From Lachnospiraceae bacterium (lineage in GTDB: Bacteria; Bacillota; Clostridia; Lachnospirales; Lachnospiraceae): DNA of 64,000 nucleotides. The translations under genes and the position numbers were made by a program. Under the pieces are notes generated by a model. That model saw only the letters and a list, made by a program, of their open reading frames with translations, ran no database searches and was not told where the DNA came from. Shown here piece after piece: positions 51,949 through 63,051 of the stretch; position 1 is the stretch's first letter; each line of letters opens with the position of its first letter. The stretch is from positions 5,254 to 69,253 of the forward strand of contig CABJAW010000022.1 of NCBI GenBank assembly GCA_902363665.1, given 5' to 3'.

Positions 51949-51981
51949 GGGAGGCCAGGGAATTGCATTCCCGGGTCTCCT
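51949..51981 (+). terminator. Intercistronic hairpin after binding-protein gene
   Basis: GGAGGCCAGGGAAT pairs with ATTCCCGGGTCTCC (one mismatch, one G-U), then TTCTTTCT. Such hairpins usually raise binding-protein expression relative to permeases through partial termination or RNA stability. Confidence 0.75.
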
Positions 51982-52055
51982 TCTTTCTGATGCAATATAT
52001 GTACTGATATAGCTTATCCGGTACATTTCCAGTCGAAAGAAAGGAGGAATACATT

Positions 52056-52964
52056 TTGAAAAAAGCAAAAAAATTACTGTATTCCCAGAAAATAGCACCT
52101 TACGTATTCGTACTTCCGTTCGTGCTCAGCCTGCTGATCTTCTGGCTGTACCCACTGGTATCCGGTGTCTCCATGAGTTTTCAGGACGTGTCGTTCGGCG
52201 GTATGAAGTGGGTTGGCCTGAAGCATTTTAAGAAGCTGCTCGGAGATAAGGTGTTCCGTATCGCAGTTGGCAACAGTATTGAGTATATGGCACTGACACT
52301 GCTTCTGATGGTACCGATTCCGATGCTGCTCGCAGTGCTTCTTGAGAGCCGTTTGACAAAGGCAAGAGGCGTATGGAAGGTTATCATGTACATTCCGGCG
52401 CTGACTTCCGTTGTTATTTCCGGTCTTCTGTTCCGTCTGATGTTCTCAGAGGGTGACAATGGTCAGCTGAACGTTATCATGAATGCGCTCGGCAAGGCAT
52501 CCCAGCCATGGCTGAGATCCAAGACGACCGGATGGTGTGCGTTGCTGCTTCTGTGCGTCTGGAGATGGACAGGAGTAAATATCCTTTACTATGTAGCGGG
52601 TCTGAAAGCAATTGATACTTCTCTTTATGAGTCCGGTGATATCGACGGAGCAAATGCATGGCAGAAATTCCGTTATATCACACTTCCGCTCCTGAAACCG
52701 ACGACCGTATACGTTATCACGATTTCCGTATTCGCAGGTCTGTCCATGTTCCTGGAGAGCTTTATGATCTGGGGAGGCAACGGATCTCCGAAGAATATCG
52801 GTCTTACGATTGTTGGATATCTGTACAGACGTGGTATTGAGAAGAACGAGATGGGATATGCATGCGCGGTTGGCGTTGTGCTGATGGTGATTGCGCTCGT
52901 GATCAACTTCATCCAGCTGATTGCAACGGGTACGTTCCATATCGGAAAGAAGAAGGAGGATTAG
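52056..52964 (+). CDS. Sugar ABC permease, MalF-type subunit
   Basis: 302 residues with six membrane helices and the EAA loop DIDGANAWQKFRYITLPLLKPT. AYVFVLPFVLSLLIFWLYPLVSGV at the N terminus is typical of the MalF/UgpA group. The start is TTG with AAAGGAGG upstream, and the next permease begins 4 nt after its stop. No ATPase gene is in the operon, so a shared MsmK-type ATPase encoded elsewhere is expected. Confidence 0.92.
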   Translation: MKKAKKLLYSQKIAPYVFVLPFVLSLLIFWLYPLVSGVSMSFQDVSFGGMKWVGLKHFKKLLGDKVFRIAVGNSIEYMALTLLLMVPIPMLLAVLLESRLTKARGVWKVIMYIPALTSVVISGLLFRLMFSEGDNGQLNVIMNALGKASQPWLRSKTTGWCALLLLCVWRWTGVNILYYVAGLKAIDTSLYESGDIDGANAWQKFRYITLPLLKPTTVYVITISVFAGLSMFLESFMIWGGNGSPKNIGLTIVGYLYRRGIEKNEMGYACAVGVVLMVIALVINFIQLIATGTFHIGKKKED

Positions 52965-52968
52965 TATT

Positions 52969-53868
52969 ATGGCAAAGACTCCAAAACAGAAAACGATGGC
53001 AGGAAATCATAAGGTGGGGACGGTGCTGGCAACCGGAGTATTCCTGATCCTCTGCCTTTTGATCGCATTCCCGCTTGTCTGCGGTCTGCTCGGTTCTTTC
53101 CGTGACGGCGCAAAGGTAATCACGACCGGTATGTCGCTTGACCTGCATTCGCCGGTCAGTCTTCAGAACTACAGCGAGCTGTTCGCAATCTTCCATCCGA
53201 AGGGAATGTCCGCTGACGTTCTGGAAACTTCCAGAAAATATTTCATGTGGTATAAAAACAGCCTTGTGCTGACCCTGACGACGGTTGTGCTGACCCTTCT
53301 GGTCTGCTACTTTATCGCTTATGGTCTGACCATGTACACGTTCAAGCTGCAGGGCTTCCTGTTCTTCATGGTTATCGCAACGATGTCCGTACCGTTTGAA
53401 ATTCTGATGCTCCCGCTGTATCAGGAAATCACCAAGATCGGTCTTGTAGACTCCAATGCGGGTGTATTCCTTCCGGGTCTGTGTGCGGCAGGTACAATTT
53501 TCTTCTTTAAGCAGTACATGGTAAGTCTTCCGAAGGAGCTGCTTGATGCGGCGCGTGTGGATGGATGTACCGAATACGGAATCAGTATCAAAATTATGAT
53601 GCCGATCACGAAGCCGGCATTCGCATCCCAGGCGATCATGTGTGCAATGGGTTCCTGGAACAATATGCTCTGGCCAATGCTTGTATTCCGTGATACCAGC
53701 AAGTTTACGCTCCAGATCGGTCTGAATACGCTGCTGACCCCGTACGGCAACAACTACAACGTATTGATTGCAGGTTCGATGTTCGGTATCCTTCCGATTC
53801 TGGCAATCTATCTGGTATTTAACCGTTATCTGGTAGAAGGTATGACGAGCGGAGCGGTTAAGGGATGA
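52969..53868 (+). CDS. Sugar ABC permease, MalG-type subunit
   Basis: 299 residues with six helices and the EAA loop LLDAARVDGCTEYGISIKIMMPITKPAF. The ATG at 52969 follows AAGGAGG. A frame reaching 52921 lies within the previous gene and is rejected. It pairs with the MalF-type subunit. Confidence 0.92.
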   Translation: MAKTPKQKTMAGNHKVGTVLATGVFLILCLLIAFPLVCGLLGSFRDGAKVITTGMSLDLHSPVSLQNYSELFAIFHPKGMSADVLETSRKYFMWYKNSLVLTLTTVVLTLLVCYFIAYGLTMYTFKLQGFLFFMVIATMSVPFEILMLPLYQEITKIGLVDSNAGVFLPGLCAAGTIFFFKQYMVSLPKELLDAARVDGCTEYGISIKIMMPITKPAFASQAIMCAMGSWNNMLWPMLVFRDTSKFTLQIGLNTLLTPYGNNYNVLIAGSMFGILPILAIYLVFNRYLVEGMTSGAVKG

Positions 53869-53950
53869 TTTTATCCTGACATGGAAAACTATAAATTTTT
53901 ACTCTGATTTCGATTTAGGAAAGATATCAAGTACATAATGTAAACCGGAT

Positions 53951-54006
53951 GGCAGCCCGGCCTGTGAGACAGTTCTGTGTTTCCGGGCGGGCTGCCTGTT
54001 TCTTTC
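53951..54006 (+). terminator. Terminator of sugar ABC operon
   Basis: GGCAGCCCG (53951-53959)/CGGGCTGCC (53988-53996) followed by TGTTTCTTT. Confidence 0.8.
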
Positions 54007-54109
54007 CTAAGTTTGTGTTCCGAAAAGAAAAAATGCTCTGTGAGGATGCAAATACACATTTTTTCTTGTGAAAAGTGCCTAAAATGCGCTGATATTTTTG
54101 TGAAAAAAG

Positions 54110-54180
54110 GAATGCATAAAAAACTTGTAAGTAGTAGTGGAAGTGTGGTAATCTCATTTTGGAAATATTTAAAATACTTT
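54110..54180 (+). promoter_or_regulatory. Putative promoter and regulatory motifs before first GH51 gene
   Basis: AATGCATAAAAAA at 54111-54123, a weak TTGTAA-16-GGTAAT promoter, and TTTAAAATACTTT at 54168-54180, the exact reverse complement of the site before the GH43 gene. Confidence 0.45.
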
Positions 54181-54215
54181 AGATGCAATTAAAGAGAAAG
54201 AGAGGCTGATCTGTT

Positions 54216-55721
54216 ATGGCAAAATATGTAATTAATGCAGAAAACAAAAAAAGCAAGATCAACAAAGAAATTTACGGACATTTTTCAGAGCATCTGGGAC
54301 GCTGTATTTATGAAGGACTTTATGTGGGAGAAAACTCCGATATTCCAAATACAAACGGTATGAGAAATGATGTTGTGGAAGCGCTGAAAGAAATGAAAAT
54401 TCCGGTGCTGCGCTGGCCGGGCGGATGCTTTGCAGACGAGTATCATTGGAAGGATGGCATCGGTCCGAAGGAAAACAGAAAGAAAATGATCAACACGCAC
54501 TGGGGCGGAGTCGTAGAGGACAACAGCTTCGGTACGCATGAGTTTTTTGAACTTTGCCGTCAGCTTGGCTGTAAGGCATATATTAATGGAAATGTCGGAA
54601 GCGGAACGGTGCAGGAGATGTCTGAGTGGGTAGAGTATATGACCTTTGAGGGCGTTTCTCCGATGGCAGATCAGAGAAAGGAAAACGGGCATGAGGAAGC
54701 TTGGACCGTTGACTATTTCGGAGTCGGTAATGAGAACTGGGGCTGCGGTGGAAATATGACACCGGAATATTATGGAAATCTCTATCGCAGATATCAGACA
54801 TACGTTCGTGATTACAATCAGGATAAGAAGATCTTCAAGATCGCATGCGGACCGAACGTTGATGATTATGAGTGGACGGAAGGCGTTATGAAGACCTGCT
54901 TCCGTCATTGTCCGGAAAATATGCATGGCTTTATGGACGGACTTTCTCTTCATTACTATACACATCCGGAGGGATGGCAGATCAAGGGAAGCGCAACAGA
55001 CTTTGATGATAAGGTATGGTATAAGACACTTGCAAAGACGCTCTATATGGAAACGCTGCTGAACCGCCACGGTGCGATCATGGACAAATACGATCCGGAA
55101 AAGCAGGTTGGCCTGATCGTAGATGAATGGGGCACGTGGTTTACTGTTGAGCCTGGTACAAATCCGGGATTTCTTTATCAGCAGAATACGATGCGTGATG
55201 CACTGGTAGCCGGTATCAACCTGAACCTGTTCAACAGACATTCTGACAGAGTTAAGATGGCGAATATTGCACAGCTTGTCAATGTACTGCAGTCCGTGAT
55301 TCTGACGGACGGACCTGAAATGATCAAGACTCCGACGTATCATGTATTTAAGATGTACAGTGCACACCAGGATGCAACACTGGTAGACAGCTATATTGAG
55401 ACGGAGAAGATCGGTCTGGAAGAGGAGTATATGGTTCCGAATCTGAGTGAATCAGCTTCTGTTGATGCGGATGGAAAGCTTCAGATTACGATTGTGAACC
55501 TTTCGGCAACGGAGAGCTATCCGGTAGAGACACGCCTTATCGGATTTTCGGGAGAAAAGGTAAGTGCGGAGATTCTGTGTGAGGAGATGCATGCAAAGAA
55601 TACCTTCGAGGATCCGAATGCGGTTGAAGTAAAGCCATTTGACGGAGTGGAAAAGGTACATGGCGGACTGAAATTCACAATTCCGGCATGCAGCGTACTG
55701 CATATCACAGTAGAAAAATAG
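54216..55721 (+). CDS. GH51 alpha-L-arabinofuranosidase (first)
   Basis: 501 residues without a signal peptide. The TIM barrel has acid/base E173 in VGNENWG and nucleophile E304 in VDEWGTWF, with [15 protein letters not shown] near the start. A C-terminal beta domain follows (about 385-501). It releases arabinose from arabino-oligosaccharides inside the cell. AAAGAGAGG precedes the ATG. It stands with the DUF6171 gene and a second GH51 gene in the same direction. The two GH51 proteins are clearly different from one another, so substrate preferences probably differ. Confidence 0.94.
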   Translation: MAKYVINAENKKSKINKEIYGHFSEHLGRCIYEGLYVGENSDIPNTNGMRNDVVEALKEMKIPVLRWPGGCFADEYHWKDGIGPKENRKKMINTHWGGVVEDNSFGTHEFFELCRQLGCKAYINGNVGSGTVQEMSEWVEYMTFEGVSPMADQRKENGHEEAWTVDYFGVGNENWGCGGNMTPEYYGNLYRRYQTYVRDYNQDKKIFKIACGPNVDDYEWTEGVMKTCFRHCPENMHGFMDGLSLHYYTHPEGWQIKGSATDFDDKVWYKTLAKTLYMETLLNRHGAIMDKYDPEKQVGLIVDEWGTWFTVEPGTNPGFLYQQNTMRDALVAGINLNLFNRHSDRVKMANIAQLVNVLQSVILTDGPEMIKTPTYHVFKMYSAHQDATLVDSYIETEKIGLEEEYMVPNLSESASVDADGKLQITIVNLSATESYPVETRLIGFSGEKVSAEILCEEMHAKNTFEDPNAVEVKPFDGVEKVHGGLKFTIPACSVLHITVEK

Positions 55722-55824
55722 GAATATCCGTAAGTGTAAACAGGGAGATAGATTTCAGGCAGAAGAAGGGCAAACAGACAGATCGAAACAAGGCTGGCGG
55801 GAAGAATATCTCCTGGATGGAAAA

Positions 55825-56181
55825 ATGGAAAAAAAAGAAATCAAGCAGAGAGAAAACCTGGATGAAACTGTAGAAAAAATAATCGGTGCGGCGCCGGACA
55901 AAGAGGAGCCGCGCCGCTTCTGCCGGAAATGTCTGACCCGTGAGATGGATCAGACAGAATATTTTCAGAACCTGCACGAATATATTGCACATCTGGATAA
56001 GGATCTGAAGGTGGATGACACCGTGTATGAGGCACGTCTGGCGCATTGTAAAACGTGCGATGATCTGTATCAGGGCATGTGCCGGATCTGCGGCTGCTAC
56101 GTGGAGCTGCGTGCGGCAATGAAAAAGAATCGCTGTCCACAGGTACATCCGCGGTGGAACCGTGTGAAGAATGACGAGTGA
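55825..56181 (+). CDS. DUF6171-type cysteine-rich protein
   Basis: 118 residues. Three Cys pairs, FCRKCL, HCKTCDDLYQG and MCRICGCYVELRAA, suggest metal binding. The last is the hallmark of the DUF6171 family as I remember it. Function is unknown. It lies between the two GH51 genes, with a weak GGATGGAA-type site, and may be a bystander rather than part of sugar metabolism. Confidence 0.7.
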   Translation: MEKKEIKQRENLDETVEKIIGAAPDKEEPRRFCRKCLTREMDQTEYFQNLHEYIAHLDKDLKVDDTVYEARLAHCKTCDDLYQGMCRICGCYVELRAAMKKNRCPQVHPRWNRVKNDE

Positions 56182-56223
56182 GAACAGCACGGGAAAAATC
56201 TGACAGAAAATAAAAAGAATCAG

Positions 56224-57848
<1,625 letters not shown>

Positions 57849-57854
57849 TTTTTA

Positions 57855-57868
57855 ACTGAGTCGGGCAG
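57855..57868 (+). repeat. Start fragment of dispersed repeat
   Basis: AACTGAGTCGGGCA resembles the 5' end of the composite repeat (AACTGAGTCGAGCA in the copy at 39938), again directly after a gene's stop codon. Confidence 0.4.
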
Positions 57869-57890
57869 CAAACAAAAAAGTAAAATCAGG

Positions 57891-57951
57891 AGATCCGGAG
57901 TTTTGTCCATACCGTGAATCGGTGTGAATGCGAAACTTCGGATCTTTTGTT
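57891..57951 (+). terminator. Terminator after second GH51 gene
   Basis: AGATCCGGAGTTTTG (57891-57905) pairs with CGAAACTTCGGATCT (57931-57945), then TTTGTTTT. Confidence 0.85.
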
Positions 57952-58120
57952 TTCCGCCCTGCGGGGAGGAATAAGCAGCAGATGACCTGCCTTATAAGGA
58001 AGGCAATTCTGTAACCGGAATCAGACAAAAAGTGCCGGAAATAGAGATGGAAAAATCATGAAAAAAGTGATACACTAAAAAGGCAATAGAGAATCAACAA
58101 ATAAAGAGAGGGTATTTACA

Positions 58121-58855
58121 ATGAAAATTATTAAAGCAAAAGATTATAATGATCTGAGCAGAAAAGCTGCAAATATTATCTCTGCCCAGATTATTATGAA
58201 GCCAAACTGTGTACTGGGGCTGGCAACCGGATCTACGCCGATCGGTACTTATAAGCAGCTGGTAGAGTGGTACGAAAAAGGGGATCTGGATTTTTCGGAG
58301 GTAACGACGGTAAACCTGGACGAGTACAAGGGACTTCCAAGAGAAAACGACCAGAGCTATTATTATTTTATGAATGATAATCTCTTCAGCAAGGTAAATA
58401 TCAATAAGAACCAGACGTATCTGCCGGACGGAATGATTGAGGACAGCGAGCAGGCATGCCGTGAGTACAATGCGGTCATTCATTCACTTGGCGGCGTGGA
58501 TCTGCAGCTGTTGGGACTTGGACACAACGGACACATCGGCTTCAATGAGCCGGGGATCGCGTTTGAGACAGAGACGCATTGCGTGACACTTTCCGAGCGT
58601 ACGATTAAGGCCAATATGCGTTTCTTCGTATCAGAGGCAGATGTGCCGCGTCAGGCTTATACGATGGGCATTAAGACGATCATGTCTGCACATCATATTC
58701 TGCTGGTAGTATCCGGAGAGGATAAGGCAGACATCGTAAAAGAGGCCTTCTTCGGACCGGTGACACCGCAGGTACCGGCATCGATCCTGCAGCTGCACAA
58801 TCATGTAACGATCGTTGCGGATGAGGCAGCTCTTTCCAAATGTGAAGAATTATAG
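58121..58855 (+). CDS. nagB: Glucosamine-6-phosphate deaminase
   Basis: 244 residues. MKIIKAKDYNDLSRKAANII at the start, LGLATGSTPIGTYKQL, VNLDEYKGL, then the active-site region LGLGHNGHIGFNEPG and the TMGIKTIMSAHHILL helix are classic NagB. It converts glucosamine 6-phosphate to fructose 6-phosphate and ammonia. It is a single gene with AGAGAGGG upstream, followed by a partial dispersed repeat and a bidirectional terminator. Confidence 0.96.
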   Translation: MKIIKAKDYNDLSRKAANIISAQIIMKPNCVLGLATGSTPIGTYKQLVEWYEKGDLDFSEVTTVNLDEYKGLPRENDQSYYYFMNDNLFSKVNINKNQTYLPDGMIEDSEQACREYNAVIHSLGGVDLQLLGLGHNGHIGFNEPGIAFETETHCVTLSERTIKANMRFFVSEADVPRQAYTMGIKTIMSAHHILLVVSGEDKADIVKEAFFGPVTPQVPASILQLHNHVTIVADEAALSKCEEL

Positions 58856-58906
58856 CAATTCAATAAAATAATGCAGGCAAGGCGATTTGGCAGAATTGCT
58901 ATATAT

Positions 58907-58966
58907 TAACCGAGTGAGGCTTGGTGCGGGCCACGCCTGATAAACTGTGAAGCAGCTGCCCGGTTA
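58907..58966 (+). repeat. Short variant of the composite repeat
   Basis: Outer stem TAACCG (58907-58912)/CGGTTA (58961-58966) encloses an AGGC/GCCT hairpin and a CTG..CAG hairpin related to the third hairpin of the full element. The 3' module is absent. Confidence 0.65.
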
Positions 58967-58970
58967 TAAA

Positions 58971-59021
58971 GAAAAGCCATGCATTTTCGAATAAAATCGA
59001 ATCTGCATGGCTTTCTTTTTA
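58971..59021. terminator. Bidirectional terminator between nagB and GH94 gene
   Basis: AAAGCCATGCA (58973-58983)/TGCATGGCTTT (59004-59014) stem with CTTTTT on the plus side and a T-rich tail on the minus side. Confidence 0.88.
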
Positions 59022-59026
59022 CGCAA

Positions 59027-61462
59027 TTAGCCCATAATTGCCGTTACGTGGTATTCCTTTTTGCCTTCCTCAAATGGAACGATATGACCGTCGATTTCTT
59101 TTCCGTCCACGATCAGCTTTGCAATCCCTTTTTGTACGTGGTTCGGATTTTCTACTTTGATCTCGTACTCGGCGCCGCGGAAGGTGCGGTGAAGTGTAAA
59201 GTCGCCGAAGTTTTCCGGGATACACGGATCAATGCCAAGACCTGTGAATTCAGGCTGTATACCAAGAATTGCCTGGGAAACATTGACAAACGTCCATGCG
59301 GCGGTACCGGTCAGCCAGCTGTTCTTTGCCTCACCGAAGAATTTTGCGTCGGCTCCGGCTACCATCTGGGAGTAGACATACGGCTCGGTGCGGTGGATCT
59401 CGCTGATGTCTTCGATGTAAGCCGGGCAGGTCTTACGGTAGATTTCAAAAGCACGGTTGCCACGGCCAATGACGGTCTCTGCAATCGAAACCCATGGATT
59501 GTTGTGGCAGAAGATACCGGCATTTTCCTTGTATCCAGGCGGATAAGAGGAAACTTCACCGAGGTTCAGGTAATATTTGGAGTAGGCAGGCTGCAGGAGC
59601 ATAATGCCATACTTTGTATCAAGCTTTTCTTTGACAGAATCGAGTGCTTTTTCTGCAAGCCCCTCGTCAATACCGACACCGGCGAGTACACAGAAGCCCT
59701 GCGGCTCGATGTAGATCTGTCCCTCCTCGCACTCGTGAGAGCCGATCTTCTGAGATTTTGCATCATAAGCGCGCAGGAACCATTCGCCGTCCCAGCCATC
59801 CTTTAAGATAGCGGCATACATGGTATCGACTTCCTTCAATGCATTTGCTGCGAGATCATCCTTTCCGGTCAGACGGCACAGCTGAGCGTACTCTTTTCCA
59901 TATTTAACGAACATGCCTGCGATAAAGACGGATTCAGCAACCGGTCCTTCGGAAGGTCCGGTGGTCTGGAACGGTTCACCCGGTGTATCAGAGAAACAGT
60001 TCAGGTTCAGGCAGTCATTCCAGTCAGCGCGGCCGATCAGCGGCAATTCGTGCGGTCCCTTGTGGGTAACGATATACTGGAAGGAGCGGGTCAGGTGCTC
60101 AAAGAGCGGAACTTTTGTAGATTCGTCGTTGTCAAACGGAACCATCTCATCAAGAATGGAGAAGTCTCCGGTCTCCTTGATATAGGCGGAGGTACCTGCA
60201 ATGAGCCAGAGCGGATCGTCATTGAAACCACTTCCGATATCCATGTTGCCCTTTTTGGTGAGCGGCTGATACTGGTGATAGGCACTGCCGTCCGGGAACT
60301 GGGTGGAGGCGATATCGATGATACGCTCTCTTGCGCGCTCCGGGATCAGATGAACGAAACCGAGCAGATCCTGGCAGGAATCACGGAATCCCATGCCGCG
60401 GCCGGTACCGGATTCATAATAGGAAGCGGAACGGGACATGTTGAATGTTACCATGCACTGATACTGGTTCCAGATGTTGACCATACGGTTAACCTTTTCA
60501 TCGGCAGAGGAAACAACGTATTTGGAAAGCAGATGATCCCAGTAAGCGTTCAGCTCGCCAAATGCTTTTTCTACCTGCTGCGGAGTCTGGAAGCGGGAGA
60601 GAAGTTCCTGTGCCGGTTTTTTGTTGATCACGCCCGGTTTTTCCCACTTCTGGTCTTTCGGGTTTTCTGCGTAGCCGAGTACAAATACGAAGTTCTTCGA
60701 TTCACCCGGAGCAAGTGTTACATCGAGATGATGAGCGGCGATCGGTGACCAGCCGCTTGCCATGGAATTCTCGCAGGCACCAGCCTCTACTGCAGCTGGA
60801 TTGGAATATTCACGATAAGCGCCGATGAAGCTGTCACGGCTTGTATCAAAGTTGGCAGCATCTGCATTGACACTGAAGTAAGCAAAGTGATTGCGGCGCT
60901 CGCGGTACTCGGTCTTGTGATAGATCGTGGAACCGACTACTTCTACTTCGCCGATACTGAGATTACGCTGGAAGTTGGTCATGTCGTCCATTGCATTCCA
61001 CAGACAGAACTCGACATAAGAGAAAAGTTTCAGCTGTTTTTCCTGATCGGTATCGTTTGTAAGGGTAAGACTGTTGATCTCACACGTAGCATCCATCGGA
61101 ACGAATGCGAGCAGGTCAGCCTTTACACCGTTTTTGGAAGAACGGAAGCGGCTGTAGCCGATGCCGTGGCGGCACTCATAGGAATCCAGCTCGGTCTGGG
61201 TCGGTTTCCAGCCCGGATTCCAGACGGTATCGCCATCTTTGATATAGTAATATTTTCCATTAGTGTCGTAAGGGATATCGTTGTAGCGGTAACGTGTGAT
61301 ACGAAGCAGCTTTGCATCTTTGTAGAAGCTGTATCCGCCGCAGGTATTGGATACGAGAGAAAAGAAATCGTTGCATCCGAGGTAGTTGATCCACGGAAGC
61401 GGAGTCCTCGGGGTTGTGATGACGTACTCGCGGTTGGCGTCATCAAAATATCCGTATTTCAT
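59027..61462 (-). CDS. GH94 phosphorylase, likely cellobiose phosphorylase
   Basis: 811 residues, the same length as well-known clostridial cellobiose phosphorylases, with no signal peptide. The N-terminal beta-sandwich starts [20 protein letters not shown] and PLPWINYLG. The alpha/alpha barrel has [12 protein letters not shown] with the D480-W-N-D483 catalytic segment, [12 protein letters not shown] and [10 protein letters not shown]. These enzymes split cellobiose with phosphate into glucose 1-phosphate and glucose. Other GH94 specificities cannot be excluded from sequence alone. AAAGGAG precedes the ATG, and two AAAACGTTTT-type sites lie upstream. Confidence 0.92.
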   Translation of the reverse strand: MKYGYFDDANREYVITTPRTPLPWINYLGCNDFFSLVSNTCGGYSFYKDAKLLRITRYRYNDIPYDTNGKYYYIKDGDTVWNPGWKPTQTELDSYECRHGIGYSRFRSSKNGVKADLLAFVPMDATCEINSLTLTNDTDQEKQLKLFSYVEFCLWNAMDDMTNFQRNLSIGEVEVVGSTIYHKTEYRERRNHFAYFSVNADAANFDTSRDSFIGAYREYSNPAAVEAGACENSMASGWSPIAAHHLDVTLAPGESKNFVFVLGYAENPKDQKWEKPGVINKKPAQELLSRFQTPQQVEKAFGELNAYWDHLLSKYVVSSADEKVNRMVNIWNQYQCMVTFNMSRSASYYESGTGRGMGFRDSCQDLLGFVHLIPERARERIIDIASTQFPDGSAYHQYQPLTKKGNMDIGSGFNDDPLWLIAGTSAYIKETGDFSILDEMVPFDNDESTKVPLFEHLTRSFQYIVTHKGPHELPLIGRADWNDCLNLNCFSDTPGEPFQTTGPSEGPVAESVFIAGMFVKYGKEYAQLCRLTGKDDLAANALKEVDTMYAAILKDGWDGEWFLRAYDAKSQKIGSHECEEGQIYIEPQGFCVLAGVGIDEGLAEKALDSVKEKLDTKYGIMLLQPAYSKYYLNLGEVSSYPPGYKENAGIFCHNNPWVSIAETVIGRGNRAFEIYRKTCPAYIEDISEIHRTEPYVYSQMVAGADAKFFGEAKNSWLTGTAAWTFVNVSQAILGIQPEFTGLGIDPCIPENFGDFTLHRTFRGAEYEIKVENPNHVQKGIAKLIVDGKEIDGHIVPFEEGKKEYHVTAIMG

Positions 61463-61488
61463 ATAGTGCGCTCTCCTTTACTGATTTT

Positions 61489-61500
61489 CTGAAAACGTTT
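61489..61500 (-). promoter_or_regulatory. LacI-family operator-like site in GH94 leader
   Basis: TTAAACGTTTTC on the minus strand, centred on the palindrome AAACGTTT, between the likely transcription start and the ribosome site. A matching GAAAACGTTTT lies at 61729-61739. Only half of the cre consensus is met, so a local LacI-type regulator is more likely than CcpA. Confidence 0.5.
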
Positions 61501-61518
61501 AAGTAATGAATTATCCTC

Positions 61519-61547
61519 AGTATATACTATATTTTTGGAGAACGCAA
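61519..61547 (-). promoter_or_regulatory. Promoter of GH94 gene
   Basis: Minus strand TTGCGT (61547-61542), 17 nt, TATACT (61524-61519). The upstream gap to 61738 is very A+T-rich and includes AAATGCATAAAAAA at about 61625-61638. Confidence 0.65.
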
Positions 61548-61738
61548 CCAGAAGTTTTCAGATACAGAAGAATGATTCTGAAACTGAAACTGGTTTTCGC
61601 TGTTAAAAAATAAAAAAATATACAAAATGCATAAAAAATATGAAAAAAATAATGCAAAATAGTGAAAAGAATAGTATAAAATACCGTCAGATAAAACAAA
61701 ATGGACAATTTATTTATAGTAAAAGTTTCGAAAACGTT

Positions 61739-63034
61739 TTAGAAAAGTAAAAGTGCTGCATGGAGCCGCGTTGAGTATTCGGCCGGATCACCGCTGCGCT
61801 CCATCATTTCCGATGCGGCAGAAAGAAAATGGTCTCGTACTGCACCGGAAGCAAGTCTGGACGGAAGGACGGAGAAAGCATCGCGGTCTTCGAGAAGCGG
61901 CATACAGGCAGTGAGCGTGAGCCCCTGCAGACGGTTTTCTGCGTAAAGTTTTTGGTACGCACCCGAGGTGGAAGGATATCCTTCATTTAAGCCCTGATTT
62001 TTGATGATCGTCTCGCTGCTGATGAGATAACGGAGCAGTTTTGCGGCTTCCCTTGGCTGACTGGCGGAGCTGCTGATTGCGTAAAGGACACCGGGCTGAA
62101 GATACCAGCCAAGATGTTCTGTCTGGGGATCAGCAGTAAGCAAAGAACCAGAGCAGAGCGTGAAACCGGCTCCATCGCAGGCAAGCAGGAGCGAAGAGGC
62201 ATAGGATGCGTGGCTAAAACAGCCGGCTGCCTGGCCGGAAGAGACGGCAAAGGCCGGCTCATCCACCAAAAGCACAAGGCGATCTCGGATCAGTGTCTGA
62301 TAAAAAGTGAGCAGTTCTGCCAGCTGCGTTTCGGTATACTGGAGCATTCCATCTTCGTCAAACATTGTGCAGCCGCTGCGCTGTTCGATCCAGGCGTTTA
62401 AAAACTCAAAAAGATCCGTGCGAGTCATGGCAAGCGGATAGAGGGGGCTGGAATCTGCTGCCGCCCGCTTTTCATTTTCTCTGGAACAGGCATCTGCAAG
62501 CGCAGACAAATCCTCCCATGTAGAAGGGATACTGACATCCAGGTGCTGCAGGAGTTCTTCATTATAATAGAAAGCCGGCAGATCGATACTGTTTGAGAGC
62601 GCGTAAAGTGTATTGCCGCTTGTCCCCCAGGAGAGAGATTCTTCAGATTGGAGATGCAGGTTCAGATAATCCTTGATACTGGAAAGAGAATAAAAAGATT
62701 TTGCAGGATCCTTGCAGCAGAACTGTTCGTAGGAAATCTGGATGACGTCACAGTCCATGGAGGCGGCATTTCTGGCAGCGCAGAGTGCCGGATATGCTTT
62801 AGAAGTTGTATAGTTCATGGAAAGGTTGATATCAGGATATTGCTGCGTGAAACTGCCAAGTGTCTGCAGCATATATTCGTTTCGAACATCGTCTCCCCAC
62901 CAGGAGACGGAGAGCTCCGTTTTTTTGGCCGCTGCGGATGAGACAGGTGACGTTTCATCCGCAGAACAGCCGGCTAAAAGAACACAGCAGACGAAAACAG
63001 AAAGCAGCTGTATTCTTTTTTTTATTTCAGACAT
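61739..63034 (-). CDS. Sugar-binding lipoprotein (family 1 solute-binding protein)
   Basis: 431 residues from the ATG at 63034, which has AAGGAGG 8 nt upstream. The start at 63052 would overlap the stop of the gene before it. The N terminus MSEIKKRIQLLSVFVCCVLL is followed by the lipobox LAGC, so it is a membrane-anchored lipoprotein. LSVSWWGDDVRNEYMLQTL, FYYNEELLQHLDVSIPSTWEDL and AAKLLRYLISSETIIKNQGL are typical of family 1 binding proteins. No permease genes adjoin it. It directly follows, by 17 nt, a membrane GGDEF protein, so it may act as a solute sensor subunit rather than in transport. That is inference. Confidence 0.82.
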   Translation of the reverse strand: MSEIKKRIQLLSVFVCCVLLAGCSADETSPVSSAAAKKTELSVSWWGDDVRNEYMLQTLGSFTQQYPDINLSMNYTTSKAYPALCAARNAASMDCDVIQISYEQFCCKDPAKSFYSLSSIKDYLNLHLQSEESLSWGTSGNTLYALSNSIDLPAFYYNEELLQHLDVSIPSTWEDLSALADACSRENEKRAAADSSPLYPLAMTRTDLFEFLNAWIEQRSGCTMFDEDGMLQYTETQLAELLTFYQTLIRDRLVLLVDEPAFAVSSGQAAGCFSHASYASSLLLACDGAGFTLCSGSLLTADPQTEHLGWYLQPGVLYAISSSASQPREAAKLLRYLISSETIIKNQGLNEGYPSTSGAYQKLYAENRLQGLTLTACMPLLEDRDAFSVLPSRLASGAVRDHFLSAASEMMERSGDPAEYSTRLHAALLLF

Positions 63035-63051
63035 TTCAAATGCCTCCTTCA

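Noticed and set aside
61489-61739. CcpA cre sites upstream of the GH94 gene
   Set aside because: The AAAACGTTTT centres fit LacI-family sites in general, but the outer bases of the cre consensus do not match.
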